Shown piece after piece: positions 1 to 8,931 of a DNA stretch of 64,000 nt; within the stretch, counting starts at the first letter, position 1; each line of letters starts with the position of its first letter. The stretch is from Bombella saccharophila. Its GTDB lineage: Bacteria; Pseudomonadota; Alphaproteobacteria; Acetobacterales; Acetobacteraceae. The position numbers were made by a program, and so were the translations under genes. The stretch lies in contig NZ_JANIDW010000002.1 of NCBI RefSeq assembly GCF_026385475.1, positions 124,001 to 188,000 of the forward strand. The letters are read 5' to 3'. Under the pieces are notes generated by a model, which ran no database searches, was not told the DNA's origin, and was given only the letters and a program-made list of their open reading frames with translations.

Positions 1-988
1 AGAGAGAGAGAAATGCTCCATTTGCTATAAAGACGCGCATATCAAAAACAGGATATCTTAAAAGAGCAAGGAACCCTGCCAAGGAACAAATGGCCAGGCT
101 AATGTAGCATAGGGTTAAAGCTAGGTAGGGGAATTTACCTTTTTTGTAAAAGATATAAAGCAGGTTTATCAACGCGATGAATAAGAAGCATCCTAGAAGG
201 ATTTCTAAACTACCGCCATGGATGCCGAATTCTAGGAAGGCATATTTTAGTAATTTACGAATATTGTTTAGTATTATGAATAGGTTATGGGTAAATTGTG
301 CATGAAGAGATGCATAACTCTCATCTTTTCTAAATATTACTTCACATTTGTAAACAATAAGGGGAATTGGGAGATATAATGCGTTCATTATAAAAGATTG
401 AATGGAATCTTTTGTGGTTTTATCGTGTAGTATAAATAGGGATTCAGTTATTAAAAATATAAAAAATGCATTTAGTGTTGGTTGATAAAGATTAAGAGCA
501 GATAATATTAATATTGATCTAAAAAATATTTTTTTGTAGGGAGGTATAGGTTTATTATCGAAAATAAAAAACCACATTATGCATGATAATGCTATGCTCA
601 TATTAAGGCTGTCAGAGTGATAAGATAAATTTTGGAGAAAAAAGGGAGTACATACAATAAAACTTAAAGATAAAGCAGAAGATGTACGGTTTAGGCGCCA
701 TTTTAATGACAGAAATGAAAGAGAAAATGATAGTATAATAATTGCTAATATCTGTAGAGTTGGAGATAAATCATATGAAATATTACTTGCATTTAAAATA
801 ATGAAGATAAGTTGAGCGAGAAAGCGACCTGTTTGTGTGCAGGAAATGTCCCCAGTGGCGGAGCGATAGTAGTCGTCTGGATAATAAAAATTTCCATGAA
901 GTATAGGGTATAAGAAGAGTCCTAGGATAGCTAAAAAAAGGATGCATCGTATGGATGCTTCCGAGTGTTTTTTAGGCATGGAGTACAT
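1..988 (-). CDS. GtrII-like polytopic membrane glucosyltransferase, 3' end outside window
   Basis: The minus strand is open from an ATG at 988 to the window edge (about 329 codons), so the C-terminus is missing. An AAAGGAC ribosome site lies 7 bases before the ATG; a second ATG sits three codons in. The protein is almost entirely hydrophobic segments broken by short polar loops. Its first extracytoplasmic loop carries PDDYYR and, about 15 residues on, TGRFL. This acidic-loop-plus-GR arrangement is typical of the GtrII family of O-antigen/bactoprenol-linked glucosyltransferases. The gene is strikingly AT-rich compared with DNA right of 4.1 kb. It follows the GT-C gene at 1070-2554 on the same strand after 81 bases, so both probably act in surface polysaccharide decoration. 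The family call rests on topology and motif only. Confidence 0.6.
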   Translation of the reverse strand, partial: MYSMPKKHSEASIRCILFLAILGLFLYPILHGNFYYPDDYYRSATGDISCTQTGRFLAQLIFIILNASNISYDLSPTLQILAIIILSFSLSFLSLKWRLNRTSSALSLSFIVCTPFFLQNLSYHSDSLNMSIALSCIMWFFIFDNKPIPPYKKIFFRSILILSALNLYQPTLNAFFIFLITESLFILHDKTTKDSIQSFIMNALYLPIPLIVYKCEVIFRKDESYASLHAQFTHNLFIILNNIRKLLKYAFLEFGIHGGSLEILLGCFLFIALINLLYIFYKKGKFPYLALTLCYISLAICSLAGFLALLRYPVFDMRVFIANGAFLSL

Positions 989-1069
989 GTTTATAGTCCT
1001 TTAAGACAGAGGCCCCCAAAAAGTACCATGGAGAATGGTAAAGTGCAATTATACTAAGATAATAATCAA

Positions 1070-2554
1070 TCAATTATGCATATATATCAGTATATTATCG
1101 TCCTTGTGGCGTTTATGACGATAAATCTCATGATATGATGTTGTTATATGTTGGTATATAATATTGATAACATCTATATTTCCGCCAGTGTAATCCTTAA
1201 TGTCGCTATCTAAAATAATATAGCGTGGAGGGGTTTGGAAGATTCGTTTGATTTCGGTTGTTGGGTCAAGAGGAAGGGCCTTTTTTTCTGGCGCAGAGTC
1301 GAGATGCCAGGAAAAGGGTAAAGTTGTCACGGGGCAATAATGAGGTAATGCATCGAGGATAATGTCGGGGCCGTGGTCAATTAGGACGCAACCGGGAGCT
1401 GACGAGAGTAGCTGTGTGATGGTTGTTAAGTCTTTTTGGGAACCATTGCTGAGGACTTTTTTCGTATTGTAGTAGGCGCATATTATGCCAAAGCTAACTA
1501 AGAATATAAGCCATAAACGGCCTAATTTTGAAGAGCAGAGAGGAGCTGCGTTGATAAAGAATGGCGCAAGGAGGGGAAGGGCGTAATGTACTGCAAAACT
1601 ACCGAAGATGAAGAATCCTAGAAATGCGGCACAGGCCCAGCCTAGAATAAAGATACGAAGTGCATTATTAGGGCGGGCTTTAAGAAGTAGAAAACGCAAC
1701 CCTATAGTGCTTATAAAAAGAAAACCCAGAATGATGCCCCAATGAGTCCAATGCCAGAATGAACTAAGGGTGTTATGGGGGGGGTCTTGTTTTAGGAAAA
1801 TAGAGATTACATTAGCGAACCACCATTCTGAGATATGTCCTAAATAAGCATAAGTGGCGATGACGCATAATGATGGCAGAAGAGCTGTGATACTCCAGCC
1901 TAGAGCTGTCAGAAAGAGATTAAGAAGCTTTACATTATCTTTATATAAGATGAATAAAAGGAATAGAGCAACATATATACCTTCAAAAGCGACGGTGGGT
2001 TTTATTTGGATGGAAAGACCAAATAAAACCATACTGATCCAACCTGCTGTTTTTAAACTTTTGGCGTTTCCTTTTTGGAGGCCTTGGAGTGTAATAAGAA
2101 TAGCGCCGGTGATGAATGTGTTATAGAAAATAGGGGATTGACCCCCCATTCCACCAAAGCCAACAGCCCATATGAGATAGCAGCAGCTTGCACAAAAAGC
2201 ACCACTAATGGGGGCGATGAAGCGGGCAATTTTAAAGCAAAAAATGGAGGTCAACCACGCGCTAAGGAGTGCGCCTATTTGGTAAGCCCAGATGCGATAG
2301 GGACCAAAAAGATGAAAGAACTCATAGATAAGGAAAATGCCGATGGGTTTTCTGTCCCAGATATCGACATAAGGGAGATCGCCATGGAGCATGCGTCCCC
2401 CAACGAAAAGGTAAAATTCTTCGTCGAAAAATATAAAAGGGCTGCCTAAAACGGTCGCGCGGGATAAATATGCAATGGAAAGTAGACTAAGATAGATAAG
2501 ATACGACCTGGTTAACGATTTTTTAAATAAATTACTATCTAAAAAGAAGCGCAT
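1070..2554 (-). CDS. GT39/ArnT-like GT-C membrane glycosyltransferase
   Basis: About 494 residues with roughly ten or more membrane segments. The first periplasmic loop has FFDEEFY followed by GGRMLHGDLPYVDIWDRKP, a layout typical of GT-C enzymes (the acidic DE near the first helix is the usual catalytic site in the GT39/PMT-like group). Such enzymes move a sugar from a polyprenyl-phosphate donor onto glycan, lipid or protein on the periplasmic face. The open frame reaches back to a TTG at 2593, but I chose the ATG at 2554 as the first normal start; neither has a strong Shine-Dalgarno. It is AT-rich, divergent from 2677-4137 and upstream of the GtrII-like gene. A run of eight C on the coding strand lies mid-gene (1777-1784). 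The acceptor is unknown. Confidence 0.7.
   Translation of the reverse strand: MRFFLDSNLFKKSLTRSYLIYLSLLSIAYLSRATVLGSPFIFFDEEFYLFVGGRMLHGDLPYVDIWDRKPIGIFLIYEFFHLFGPYRIWAYQIGALLSAWLTSIFCFKIARFIAPISGAFCASCCYLIWAVGFGGMGGQSPIFYNTFITGAILITLQGLQKGNAKSLKTAGWISMVLFGLSIQIKPTVAFEGIYVALFLLFILYKDNVKLLNLFLTALGWSITALLPSLCVIATYAYLGHISEWWFANVISIFLKQDPPHNTLSSFWHWTHWGIILGFLFISTIGLRFLLLKARPNNALRIFILGWACAAFLGFFIFGSFAVHYALPLLAPFFINAAPLCSSKLGRLWLIFLVSFGIICAYYNTKKVLSNGSQKDLTTITQLLSSAPGCVLIDHGPDIILDALPHYCPVTTLPFSWHLDSAPEKKALPLDPTTEIKRIFQTPPRYIILDSDIKDYTGGNIDVINIIYQHITTSYHEIYRHKRHKDDNILIYMHN
1777..1784. repeat. Homopolymeric G8/C8 tract inside a glycosyltransferase gene
   Basis: Eight consecutive G on the plus strand read as GAC CCC CCC CAT (Asp-Pro-Pro-His) in the minus-strand gene. 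Slippage by one base would frameshift the gene near its middle. Confidence 0.9.
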
Positions 2555-2676
2555 AATGATCTGATTCTTTATAGGGGTGTTACATGTCGACAAATTTAGT
2601 CGGCGCTGGGTATATCATGTAGAGGGAATATGATAAAGCGCAAAACAAGGAATATGGGATAGTAGGTAGATATCTG

Positions 2677-4137
2677 ATGATTGGATTGGAAAGAAAAAAG
2701 CGTATTTTAGGGGCATGGTGCTGGGTGTGGTGTGCGGTGTTTTTGCTCGCGTGTTTACGCACGGGGGCCGTGATGTTTCATCATGTTGGATTGGATTATA
2801 ATGAAGGGTGGAATGCACAGTTAGCCAGTTGGCAGGCGGGGCAAGGTGACCATAGGCTTTATTCTTCTGAAAATGGGTTTGTTTTTAATAATTATCCTCC
2901 CTTGTCTTTTATAATATTTGGCTGGGTGGTGAAACAAGGAGGGGATGCTATTGTTGTAGGTAGGATAGTCTCTTGCCTATCTGTAATACTATCATCATGT
3001 CTAATTGCGCGTTTTGTAAAGATTGTAACACGGAGTGGGTTATCCGCATGGATGTCGGCATCTGTGTTTTTAATGACTGTTAATACGGCTTTTTATAGTT
3101 ATTTTGGAATGAATGACCCGCAATGGTTGGCGCATTTTTTAATGTTGAGTGGGTTAAGTATTTTATTTTCATCACAGGGGGTTAGTTTTGCATGTTGGCG
3201 GCTTGCGTTAAGTGCGTTGCTCATTGTGTTGGCTGGTTTTGTAAAACATAATTTGGTTGCTTTACCTTTAGCGCTATGTGTGTGGATCTTCCTCTGCGAT
3301 AAGAAGAAAGCTTTGCTCTGGGCAGGAATAGTATTGGTTTTAGTGGGGGGAGGATTTGATCTATGTTACAATTTATATGGCATGGGGTTTTTTTATGACG
3401 TATTTTTGCACAAACGAACTGTTTGGTTGGGGCGGATAGTACATGGGTTGGGCGCAGTTTTATTAATGGGTGGTATACTGAGTGTTGGTATTGGACTATC
3501 CTACTACTATAGAAGAGAGGTAAAAAGAAAAGATAGTATTGTTTTGATCATTATATATCTTTTTGCGTCTCTTTTGTTTGGTTTGTTGGGAGCGATGGGG
3601 GCAGGTGTCGATTATAATATTATGTTTGATGTTTTGATTTCAGGAAGTATTTTATGTGGTGTATGTTTTTCAAAATTATTGGAGGATTCATGGCATGAGA
3701 ACACGGTATTTGTTATGTGTTGTATTGTATCGCTTCCTTTATTGTTTCTTTTTCCTGCGAGGGGAGTATCTTTCTATCGTGATATAAAGAATATTCAAAG
3801 TAACGCGCAGATATGGGCAAAAAATATTGATACGCTGAAAACATACAAAAATGATACATTATGCACGGATATGACATTATGTTATTGGGCGCATGCTCCT
3901 TATTCCGTTGATATGTTTAATCTAGCACAAGCTTTGAAGATAGGCGGCCAGAAATTCCTTATACAGGAGGCAGTTATGATGCATAAATTCGCGTTTGTGC
4001 AGGTTTATGGTGCGCCTAAATTTTATCGCGGTAGAAGTGATATATTTAATAATTGGTTGAAAAAGGCAGGCTATCATCCTGTTTTTACGGGGCAGGGGGA
4101 TATGATTCTGTTAGGGTACGGGCCGCAAGGGCGTTAA
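2677..4137 (+). CDS. GT-C fold polytopic membrane glycosyltransferase
   Basis: 486 residues with about ten hydrophobic segments. The first large loop reads GLDYNEGWNAQ, then NNYPPLSF, the acidic loop plus aromatic/proline pattern of GT-C enzymes that use polyprenyl-phosphate sugars. Start is the ATG at 2677; the upstream ribosome site is weak (TAGGTAG). It is divergent from the other GT-C gene and shares its AT-rich composition. It ends four bases into the convergent galE. It probably belongs to the same surface-glycan locus; donor and acceptor cannot be read from the sequence. An alternative role, such as a flippase or polymerase-like membrane protein, is possible because the family is defined by topology more than by motifs. 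Confidence 0.6.
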   Translation: MIGLERKKRILGAWCWVWCAVFLLACLRTGAVMFHHVGLDYNEGWNAQLASWQAGQGDHRLYSSENGFVFNNYPPLSFIIFGWVVKQGGDAIVVGRIVSCLSVILSSCLIARFVKIVTRSGLSAWMSASVFLMTVNTAFYSYFGMNDPQWLAHFLMLSGLSILFSSQGVSFACWRLALSALLIVLAGFVKHNLVALPLALCVWIFLCDKKKALLWAGIVLVLVGGGFDLCYNLYGMGFFYDVFLHKRTVWLGRIVHGLGAVLLMGGILSVGIGLSYYYRREVKRKDSIVLIIIYLFASLLFGLLGAMGAGVDYNIMFDVLISGSILCGVCFSKLLEDSWHENTVFVMCCIVSLPLLFLFPARGVSFYRDIKNIQSNAQIWAKNIDTLKTYKNDTLCTDMTLCYWAHAPYSVDMFNLAQALKIGGQKFLIQEAVMMHKFAFVQVYGAPKFYRGRSDIFNNWLKKAGYHPVFTGQGDMILLGYGPQGR

Positions 4138-5120
4138 GGGGTTCTATAACCGTTGGGGTGGGCCAGTCGCCAGCGGAAGGCTGTTTCTATGATATCTTCA
4201 ATTTTGGTGTAACGGGGCTGCCAGCCAAGTTCTGTGCGGATAAGCGTGGGGTCGGTGACCAAAATGGCGGGGTCTCCCTCACGGCGAGGGGCCCAATCCC
4301 AGGGTAACTCTCTTCCCGTCACAGTTTCGATTGCTTTGAGGACGTCTAAATTACTAAAGCCCTGCCCTGTACCGAGGTTGTAAGTCACCGAGCCAGTATC
4401 AAGGCGATTGAGAGTGAGGATATGTGCCTCGGCTAAGTCGCTAACATGGACGTAATCGCGGATGCAGGTGCCATCTGGTGTTGGGTAGTCATTGCCAAAG
4501 AGTTTGAGAGGCGGACGGCGGCCTAAGGCAGCATCTAAGGCGAGGGGGATGAGATGGGTTTCGGGCTGATGGTCCTCACCGAGGCGGCCTTTGGCATCTG
4601 CCCCGGCAGCGTTGAAGTAACGTAGGCAGCCATAGCGGAGACCGTGTATTCTCTCGGCCCAGCTAAGGGCGCGCTCAATGAGGAATTTGCTTTCCCCATA
4701 AGGGGAGCCGGGATTGATAGGAGATGTCTCGGAGAGCGGAGTGTTGCCTTGGTTGTTGAATAAGGCCGCTGTGGAGGAGAATAGAAAGCGTGGGACTTTG
4801 TATTGGATGCAGGCTTCAATAAGATTGAGGGATGTTAACATATTTTGACGCAGATAATGGTACGGTGCAGCCATAGAAGCCCCGACCAAAGAAAGTGCGG
4901 CAAAATGTAACACGCCATCCCATGGGCCCTTTGCCAGAATGGTGTTAAGGCTATCGGTATCTAGCAGGTCTGCCTCGTGGAAATCTGCCCCTGTAGGAAT
5001 GGCAGCGCGGTGCCCGGTGCTGAGATTATCTAAGATGGTGACATGGTGGCCTTGCTCTAAAAGAGCGAGCGCCACATGGCTGCCGACAAAACCAGCACCG
5101 CCTGTAACAAGATACCGCAT
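4134..5120 (-). CDS. galE: UDP-glucose 4-epimerase
   Basis: 328 residues, the normal length for GalE. It interconverts UDP-glucose and UDP-galactose with a bound NAD. The N-terminus has the Rossmann motif VTGGAGFVGSH. The short-chain dehydrogenase catalytic set follows: SSTAALF, then YGESK (Tyr and Lys). LRYFNAAGAD and the C-terminal RREGDPA stretch are typical of GalE. The ATG at 5120 has an AAGGAA site about 12 bases upstream. It marks the switch from the AT-rich glycosyltransferase block to ordinary genome composition and probably supplies UDP-galactose to that locus. It overlaps the end of the convergent gene at 2677-4137 by four bases. Confidence 0.93.
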   Translation of the reverse strand: MRYLVTGGAGFVGSHVALALLEQGHHVTILDNLSTGHRAAIPTGADFHEADLLDTDSLNTILAKGPWDGVLHFAALSLVGASMAAPYHYLRQNMLTSLNLIEACIQYKVPRFLFSSTAALFNNQGNTPLSETSPINPGSPYGESKFLIERALSWAERIHGLRYGCLRYFNAAGADAKGRLGEDHQPETHLIPLALDAALGRRPPLKLFGNDYPTPDGTCIRDYVHVSDLAEAHILTLNRLDTGSVTYNLGTGQGFSNLDVLKAIETVTGRELPWDWAPRREGDPAILVTDPTLIRTELGWQPRYTKIEDIIETAFRWRLAHPNGYRTP

Positions 5121-5435
5121 ATGGTTGAGTGTTCCTTCTTATGCGCAAAGTGTGGGTGTTATGTGGGCCATCATGTGTTGCATGGCAAGCTGAGATGGAT
5201 TTGATAACAGGAAACAGAAAGGAATGGCTAGCTCCGTTTATTTATTTTTTAGAAAGCGGGCCGTTGGCTAGTGACTATAGCCGCATTTATCAATAAGCTG
5301 TTAACTTCTATAAGTTAGTGTGGATGTCCTCCTTTCATTTGAGAGACGGGTAGTGCGGTGCTGAGGCGACTAGGCGGCTGGGTCTTTCGTGTGGAGGGGT
5401 GAGTTTTAAAGGATGGGATACAAGGAAAGGACATA
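5121..5435. other. Divergent intergenic region between galE and rfbB
   Basis: 315 bases with no credible coding frame. It must hold the promoters of galE (leftward) and the rfb operon (rightward). The middle (about 5220-5315) is AT-rich; the 100 bases before rfbB are G-rich. Apart from the weak promoter candidate at 5287-5314 I see no repeat, riboswitch or operator. Confidence 0.6.
5287..5314 (+). promoter_or_regulatory. Candidate sigma-70 promoter for the rfb operon
   Basis: TTATCA (5287-5292) and TATAAG (5309-5314) are separated by 16 bases, in the only AT-rich part of the galE-rfbB gap. The match is moderate and would give a leader of about 115 bases. Confidence 0.3.
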
Positions 5436-6491
5436 ATGAAGATTGTTGTGACAGGAGGGTGTGGTTTCATCGGGTCTGCCGTGATACGGCATCTCTTGAG
5501 TAAGACATCCCATCAGGTGCTGAATATTGATTGTATGACATATGCTGCCTCGGAAGAGACGATCGCCGAGGTTGCGTCAGAGTCTCGTTATGAACATGCA
5601 CGTATTTCTATTAATGATCAGGCGGGGGTAGGGCGTAGTTTAGCGGCGTTTCAGCCAGATGCGATCATGCATTTGGCGGCAGAGAGCCATGTGGACCGCT
5701 CGATTGATGGGCCGGGGGCTTTTATTCAGACTAATATTGTTGGCACTTATTGTTTATTAGAGGCGGCGCGCCAGTATTGGTTAGGTTTAGAGGGTACTAA
5801 AAAGGCGGGGTTCCGTTTCCTTCATATTTCAACAGATGAAGTGTTTGGCCATTTGGAGCCTGAGGCCCCTCCCTTTACGGAGGAGACAGCCTATGACCCG
5901 CGTAGCCCCTATTCGGCCAGCAAGGCGGCATCGGATCATCTAGTGCGGGCATGGCATCATACTTATGGCTTCCCAGCTTTTGTGACCAATACGACCAATA
6001 ATTATGGGCCATGGCACTTCCCAGAGAAGCTCATCCCCTTGATGATTATTAATGCGTTAGAGGGACGGCCTTTGCCGGTTTATGGCAAGGGGGAGAATAT
6101 TCGGGATTGGTTATTTGTGGAGGACCATGCTGCGGCGTTGGTGCGGGCTGTGGAGCGCGGCAGACCGGGGGAGACTTACGCTATTGGTGCCCGCCAGCCG
6201 CGTAAGAATCTCGATGTTGTGCGGCAAATATGCGCTATTTTGGATGAGCTTGCGCCAGACCAAGCCGGGCCACGAGAACGGTTGATTTCTTTTGTTAGTG
6301 ACCGGCCGGGGCACGATTTCCGTTATGAGATTGATCCAAGCCATGCTGAGACCTGTTTGGAGTGGAAGGCCGAGCATGATTTTGAGACCGGGCTGCGTCG
6401 GACAATCCAATGGTATTTAGAGCATAAAGCCTGGTGGCAGCGTTTGCGCGAGCAGCGTTATGACGGGCAGCGGCTGGGAGTACAAAAATGA
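5436..6491 (+). CDS. rfbB: dTDP-glucose 4,6-dehydratase
   Basis: 351 residues. It converts dTDP-glucose to dTDP-4-keto-6-deoxyglucose, step two of dTDP-L-rhamnose synthesis. Visible are the NAD motif [11 protein letters not shown], the [13 protein letters not shown] block, the catalytic STDEVFG segment and [12 protein letters not shown] (Tyr/Lys). [14 protein letters not shown] is the usual substrate-binding block. The ATG at 5436 is preceded by a strong AAGGAAAGG. First gene of a four-gene operon; its stop overlaps the start of rfbA (ATGA). Adjacent galE and membrane glycosyltransferases point to rhamnose-containing surface or exopolysaccharide. Confidence 0.96.
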   Translation: MKIVVTGGCGFIGSAVIRHLLSKTSHQVLNIDCMTYAASEETIAEVASESRYEHARISINDQAGVGRSLAAFQPDAIMHLAAESHVDRSIDGPGAFIQTNIVGTYCLLEAARQYWLGLEGTKKAGFRFLHISTDEVFGHLEPEAPPFTEETAYDPRSPYSASKAASDHLVRAWHHTYGFPAFVTNTTNNYGPWHFPEKLIPLMIINALEGRPLPVYGKGENIRDWLFVEDHAAALVRAVERGRPGETYAIGARQPRKNLDVVRQICAILDELAPDQAGPRERLISFVSDRPGHDFRYEIDPSHAETCLEWKAEHDFETGLRRTIQWYLEHKAWWQRLREQRYDGQRLGVQK

Positions 6492-7411
6492 GACACACAC
6501 AGGCTGACCCTAAAAAGCAGCATGTTACAAAAGGGATTTTGCTTTCTGGTGGTTCTGGGACGCGCTTATACCCAATGACTTTGGCGGCCTCTAAGCAGCT
6601 CTTGCCTGTTTATGATAAGCCGATGATTTACTACCCGCTTACGACCCTGATTTTGGCAGGGATACGGGAGATTATGATCATCACAACGCCGGAGGACCAA
6701 GCGCAGTTTCAGCGTCTATTGGGCAGTGGTGAGCAATTTGGGGTGAGCTTTACCTATCGTATTCAGCCTAAGCCGGAAGGGATCGCACAGGCATTTCAGA
6801 TTGCTGAGGATTGGATTGCAGGCTCACCTTGTGCGTTGATTCTTGGTGATAATCTGATTTTTGCAGATGGGTTGGAGCATATGTTGCGGGATGCGGCGTG
6901 CCGTCCGCATGGGGCAACGGTGTTTTCTTATCAAGTACGGGACCCAGAGCGGTATGGCGTTGTCTCCTTTGATGAGACAGGCCGTGCGGTGGATATTGTA
7001 GAAAAGCCGATTAATCCGCCATCTCATTGGGCGGTGACGGGGCTTTATTTCTATGATGAGCGGGTTTGTGAGTTTGCACGTCAGGTGAAACCAAGTGCCC
7101 GTGGTGAGTTGGAAATTACGGACCTGAACCGCATCTATCTAGCAGAAGGGACGCTAGAGGTGGACCGGCTAGCCCGTGGTTGTGCGTGGTTGGATGCGGG
7201 AACGCCTGATAGTTTGATGCAAGCGGGGACGTTTGTGCAGGCGATTCAATCCCGCCAAGGCTTACTGGTAGGCTCGCCAACAGAGGCGGCTTATCGGATG
7301 GGTTTCATCCCGCGTGAGAGATTGATCGCCACAGGGCAGAAAATGGCTAAGACGCCCTTAGGGCAAACATTGCTGCATGTTGCGGCAGAATATGGACCAT
7401 CAACCCTTTAA
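6488..7411 (+). CDS. rfbA: Glucose-1-phosphate thymidylyltransferase
   Basis: 307 residues. It makes dTDP-glucose from dTTP and glucose-1-phosphate, the first rhamnose pathway step. The nucleotidyltransferase signature [11 protein letters not shown] is near residue 20, followed by [28 protein letters not shown] and EKPINPPS with the metal- and sugar-binding residues. TGLYFYD and [11 protein letters not shown] are family blocks. The N-terminus has about 15 extra polar residues before the fold begins at KGILLSG; the ATG at 6488 overlaps the rfbB stop, which supports it, though a later start cannot be excluded. Confidence 0.96.
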   Translation: MRHTQADPKKQHVTKGILLSGGSGTRLYPMTLAASKQLLPVYDKPMIYYPLTTLILAGIREIMIITTPEDQAQFQRLLGSGEQFGVSFTYRIQPKPEGIAQAFQIAEDWIAGSPCALILGDNLIFADGLEHMLRDAACRPHGATVFSYQVRDPERYGVVSFDETGRAVDIVEKPINPPSHWAVTGLYFYDERVCEFARQVKPSARGELEITDLNRIYLAEGTLEVDRLARGCAWLDAGTPDSLMQAGTFVQAIQSRQGLLVGSPTEAAYRMGFIPRERLIATGQKMAKTPLGQTLLHVAAEYGPSTL

Positions 7412-7446
7412 GGGTGGCATGAATAAGGTAAATGAGGAGCAATGTG

Positions 7447-8007
7447 ATGAAGGTTGAGGCATTATCCCTCCCCGGTATTTTGAAAGTAACCCCCGCGCGC
7501 TTTGGGGATCATCGAGGGTTTTTCTCGGAGACATATAACCAAAAGGCTATGGCAGAGGCGGGGATTCCTGAGGTTTTTGTGCAGGATAATCAGAGCCTTT
7601 CGCGCCAGAAAGGCGTTGTGCGGGGGTTGCATTGTCAATTAGAGCCTTATGGGCAGGGTAAATTAGTGCGTGTAACGCGCGGGGCGATTTGGGATGTCGC
7701 GGTGGATGCACGCACAGGCTCGCCGACTTATGGGCAATGGGTCGGGGCGGAGCTTTCCGCTGAGAATTGGGCACAGCTTTGGTTGCCCGTTGGGTTTTTG
7801 CATGGTTTTGTTACGCTTGAGGAGAATACAGAGGTGCAATATAAATGCACCGGCTTTTACGATAAGGCCTCTGAGCGGTCTGTTCGGTGGGATTGTGAGC
7901 AGATTGGTATTGAATGGCCGGTAGAGCGTGGGGCGGCTGTATTGTCCGAAAAGGATGAGCAAGCCCCGGCGTTTGAAGCCGCGAAGGGCTGGTTTTCCTA
8001 CAAATAA
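7447..8007 (+). CDS. rfbC: dTDP-4-dehydrorhamnose 3,5-epimerase
   Basis: 186 residues from the chosen start. It epimerises dTDP-4-keto-6-deoxyglucose at C3 and C5. RmlC-cupin landmarks are DHRGFFSETYN, QDNQSLSRQKGVVRGLHCQ (catalytic His), GAIWDVAVDAR and PVGFLHGFVTL. An in-frame ATG lies at 7432, but AGGAG at 7435-7439 sits seven bases before the ATG at 7447, so the latter is preferred and the protein begins MKVEALSLPG. The stop overlaps an upstream ATG of rfbD (TAATG). Third gene of the rfb operon. Confidence 0.95.
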   Translation: MKVEALSLPGILKVTPARFGDHRGFFSETYNQKAMAEAGIPEVFVQDNQSLSRQKGVVRGLHCQLEPYGQGKLVRVTRGAIWDVAVDARTGSPTYGQWVGAELSAENWAQLWLPVGFLHGFVTLEENTEVQYKCTGFYDKASERSVRWDCEQIGIEWPVERGAAVLSEKDEQAPAFEAAKGWFSYK

Positions 8008-8027
8008 TGGCAGCGGAGGAGCGGATT

Positions 8028-8918
8028 ATGGCTAAGCCTTCTATTCTTGTCATTGGTCGTACGGGCCAGTTGGCGACCTCTTTGCAGAAGCTGGGAGGAG
8101 AGCGTGTTGTTGCGGTGGGTCGGCCAGAGGCGGATTTGCAGCAGCCAGAGAGCCTAGCGCAGGTAATTGACGCGCATAAACCGGCCTTCATCGTCAATGC
8201 AGCGGCGTGGACGGCGGTGGACCTTGCCGAGAGTGAGCAAGAGGCGGCTAAGCAGGGCAACCATACAGGGCCTGCGCGTTTGGCCGAGGAGGCCGCAAAA
8301 CGGGGGATCCCGTTGATTCATGTTTCAACGGATTATGTGTTTGATGGCACAAAAGGGGCCCCGTATAAAGAGAGTGATCCGATTCATCCTGTAACGGCTT
8401 ATGGGCGGACCAAGGCCGAGGGAGAGGCTGCCGTGTTGCAGGCCCAACCGCGTAGCATTATTTTGCGGACGGCATGGGTGTATTCCGACCATGGGAAGAA
8501 CTTTGTAAAAACGATGCTCAATGCGGGAGCAAAGGCTCCTCATCTGCGCGTTGTGGGGGACCAGAGGGGGAATCCAACATCATCGGATGATTTAGCGGCC
8601 GTTATTTTAGAGATTCTACGCAAAATTGAAGAGACAGGTTGGCAGGATGCCTATGCGGGTATCTTCCATGCGAGTGGGGCTGGTGAGGCTACATGGTATG
8701 AGCTGGCTCATTATGCGCTAGAGCAAGCGGTACAATATGGTCAGCCTATGCCGGGGATGGAGGCTATCACAACAGCAGATTGGCCAACTCCGGCGGCACG
8801 TCCTGCGGATTCACGGCTGGATAATAGCAAGCTTCAGCGTGTTTTTGGGGTGCGTTTGCCGCATTGGCAGGAGAGCGTGGCGCGCGTGGTGAAGGCGTTG
8901 TTGTATAAGCCTGCCTAA
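8028..8918 (+). CDS. rfbD: dTDP-4-dehydrorhamnose reductase
   Basis: 296 residues. It is the NAD(P)H-dependent reductase that finishes dTDP-L-rhamnose. The nucleotide motif is VIGRTGQLATSL rather than the common GxxGQLG. VNAAAWTAVDLAE, HVSTDYVFDGTKGAPYKE and TAYGRTKAEGE (Tyr/Lys pair) are characteristic. An ATG at 8007 overlaps the rfbC stop, but GGAGGAG sits about seven bases before the ATG at 8028, so I chose the latter; seven extra residues are possible. Last gene of rfbBACD; it ends 13 bases from the convergent GT2 gene. Confidence 0.95.
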   Translation: MAKPSILVIGRTGQLATSLQKLGGERVVAVGRPEADLQQPESLAQVIDAHKPAFIVNAAAWTAVDLAESEQEAAKQGNHTGPARLAEEAAKRGIPLIHVSTDYVFDGTKGAPYKESDPIHPVTAYGRTKAEGEAAVLQAQPRSIILRTAWVYSDHGKNFVKTMLNAGAKAPHLRVVGDQRGNPTSSDDLAAVILEILRKIEETGWQDAYAGIFHASGAGEATWYELAHYALEQAVQYGQPMPGMEAITTADWPTPAARPADSRLDNSKLQRVFGVRLPHWQESVARVVKALLYKPA

Positions 8919-8931
8919 GCGCGTGGTTGGT

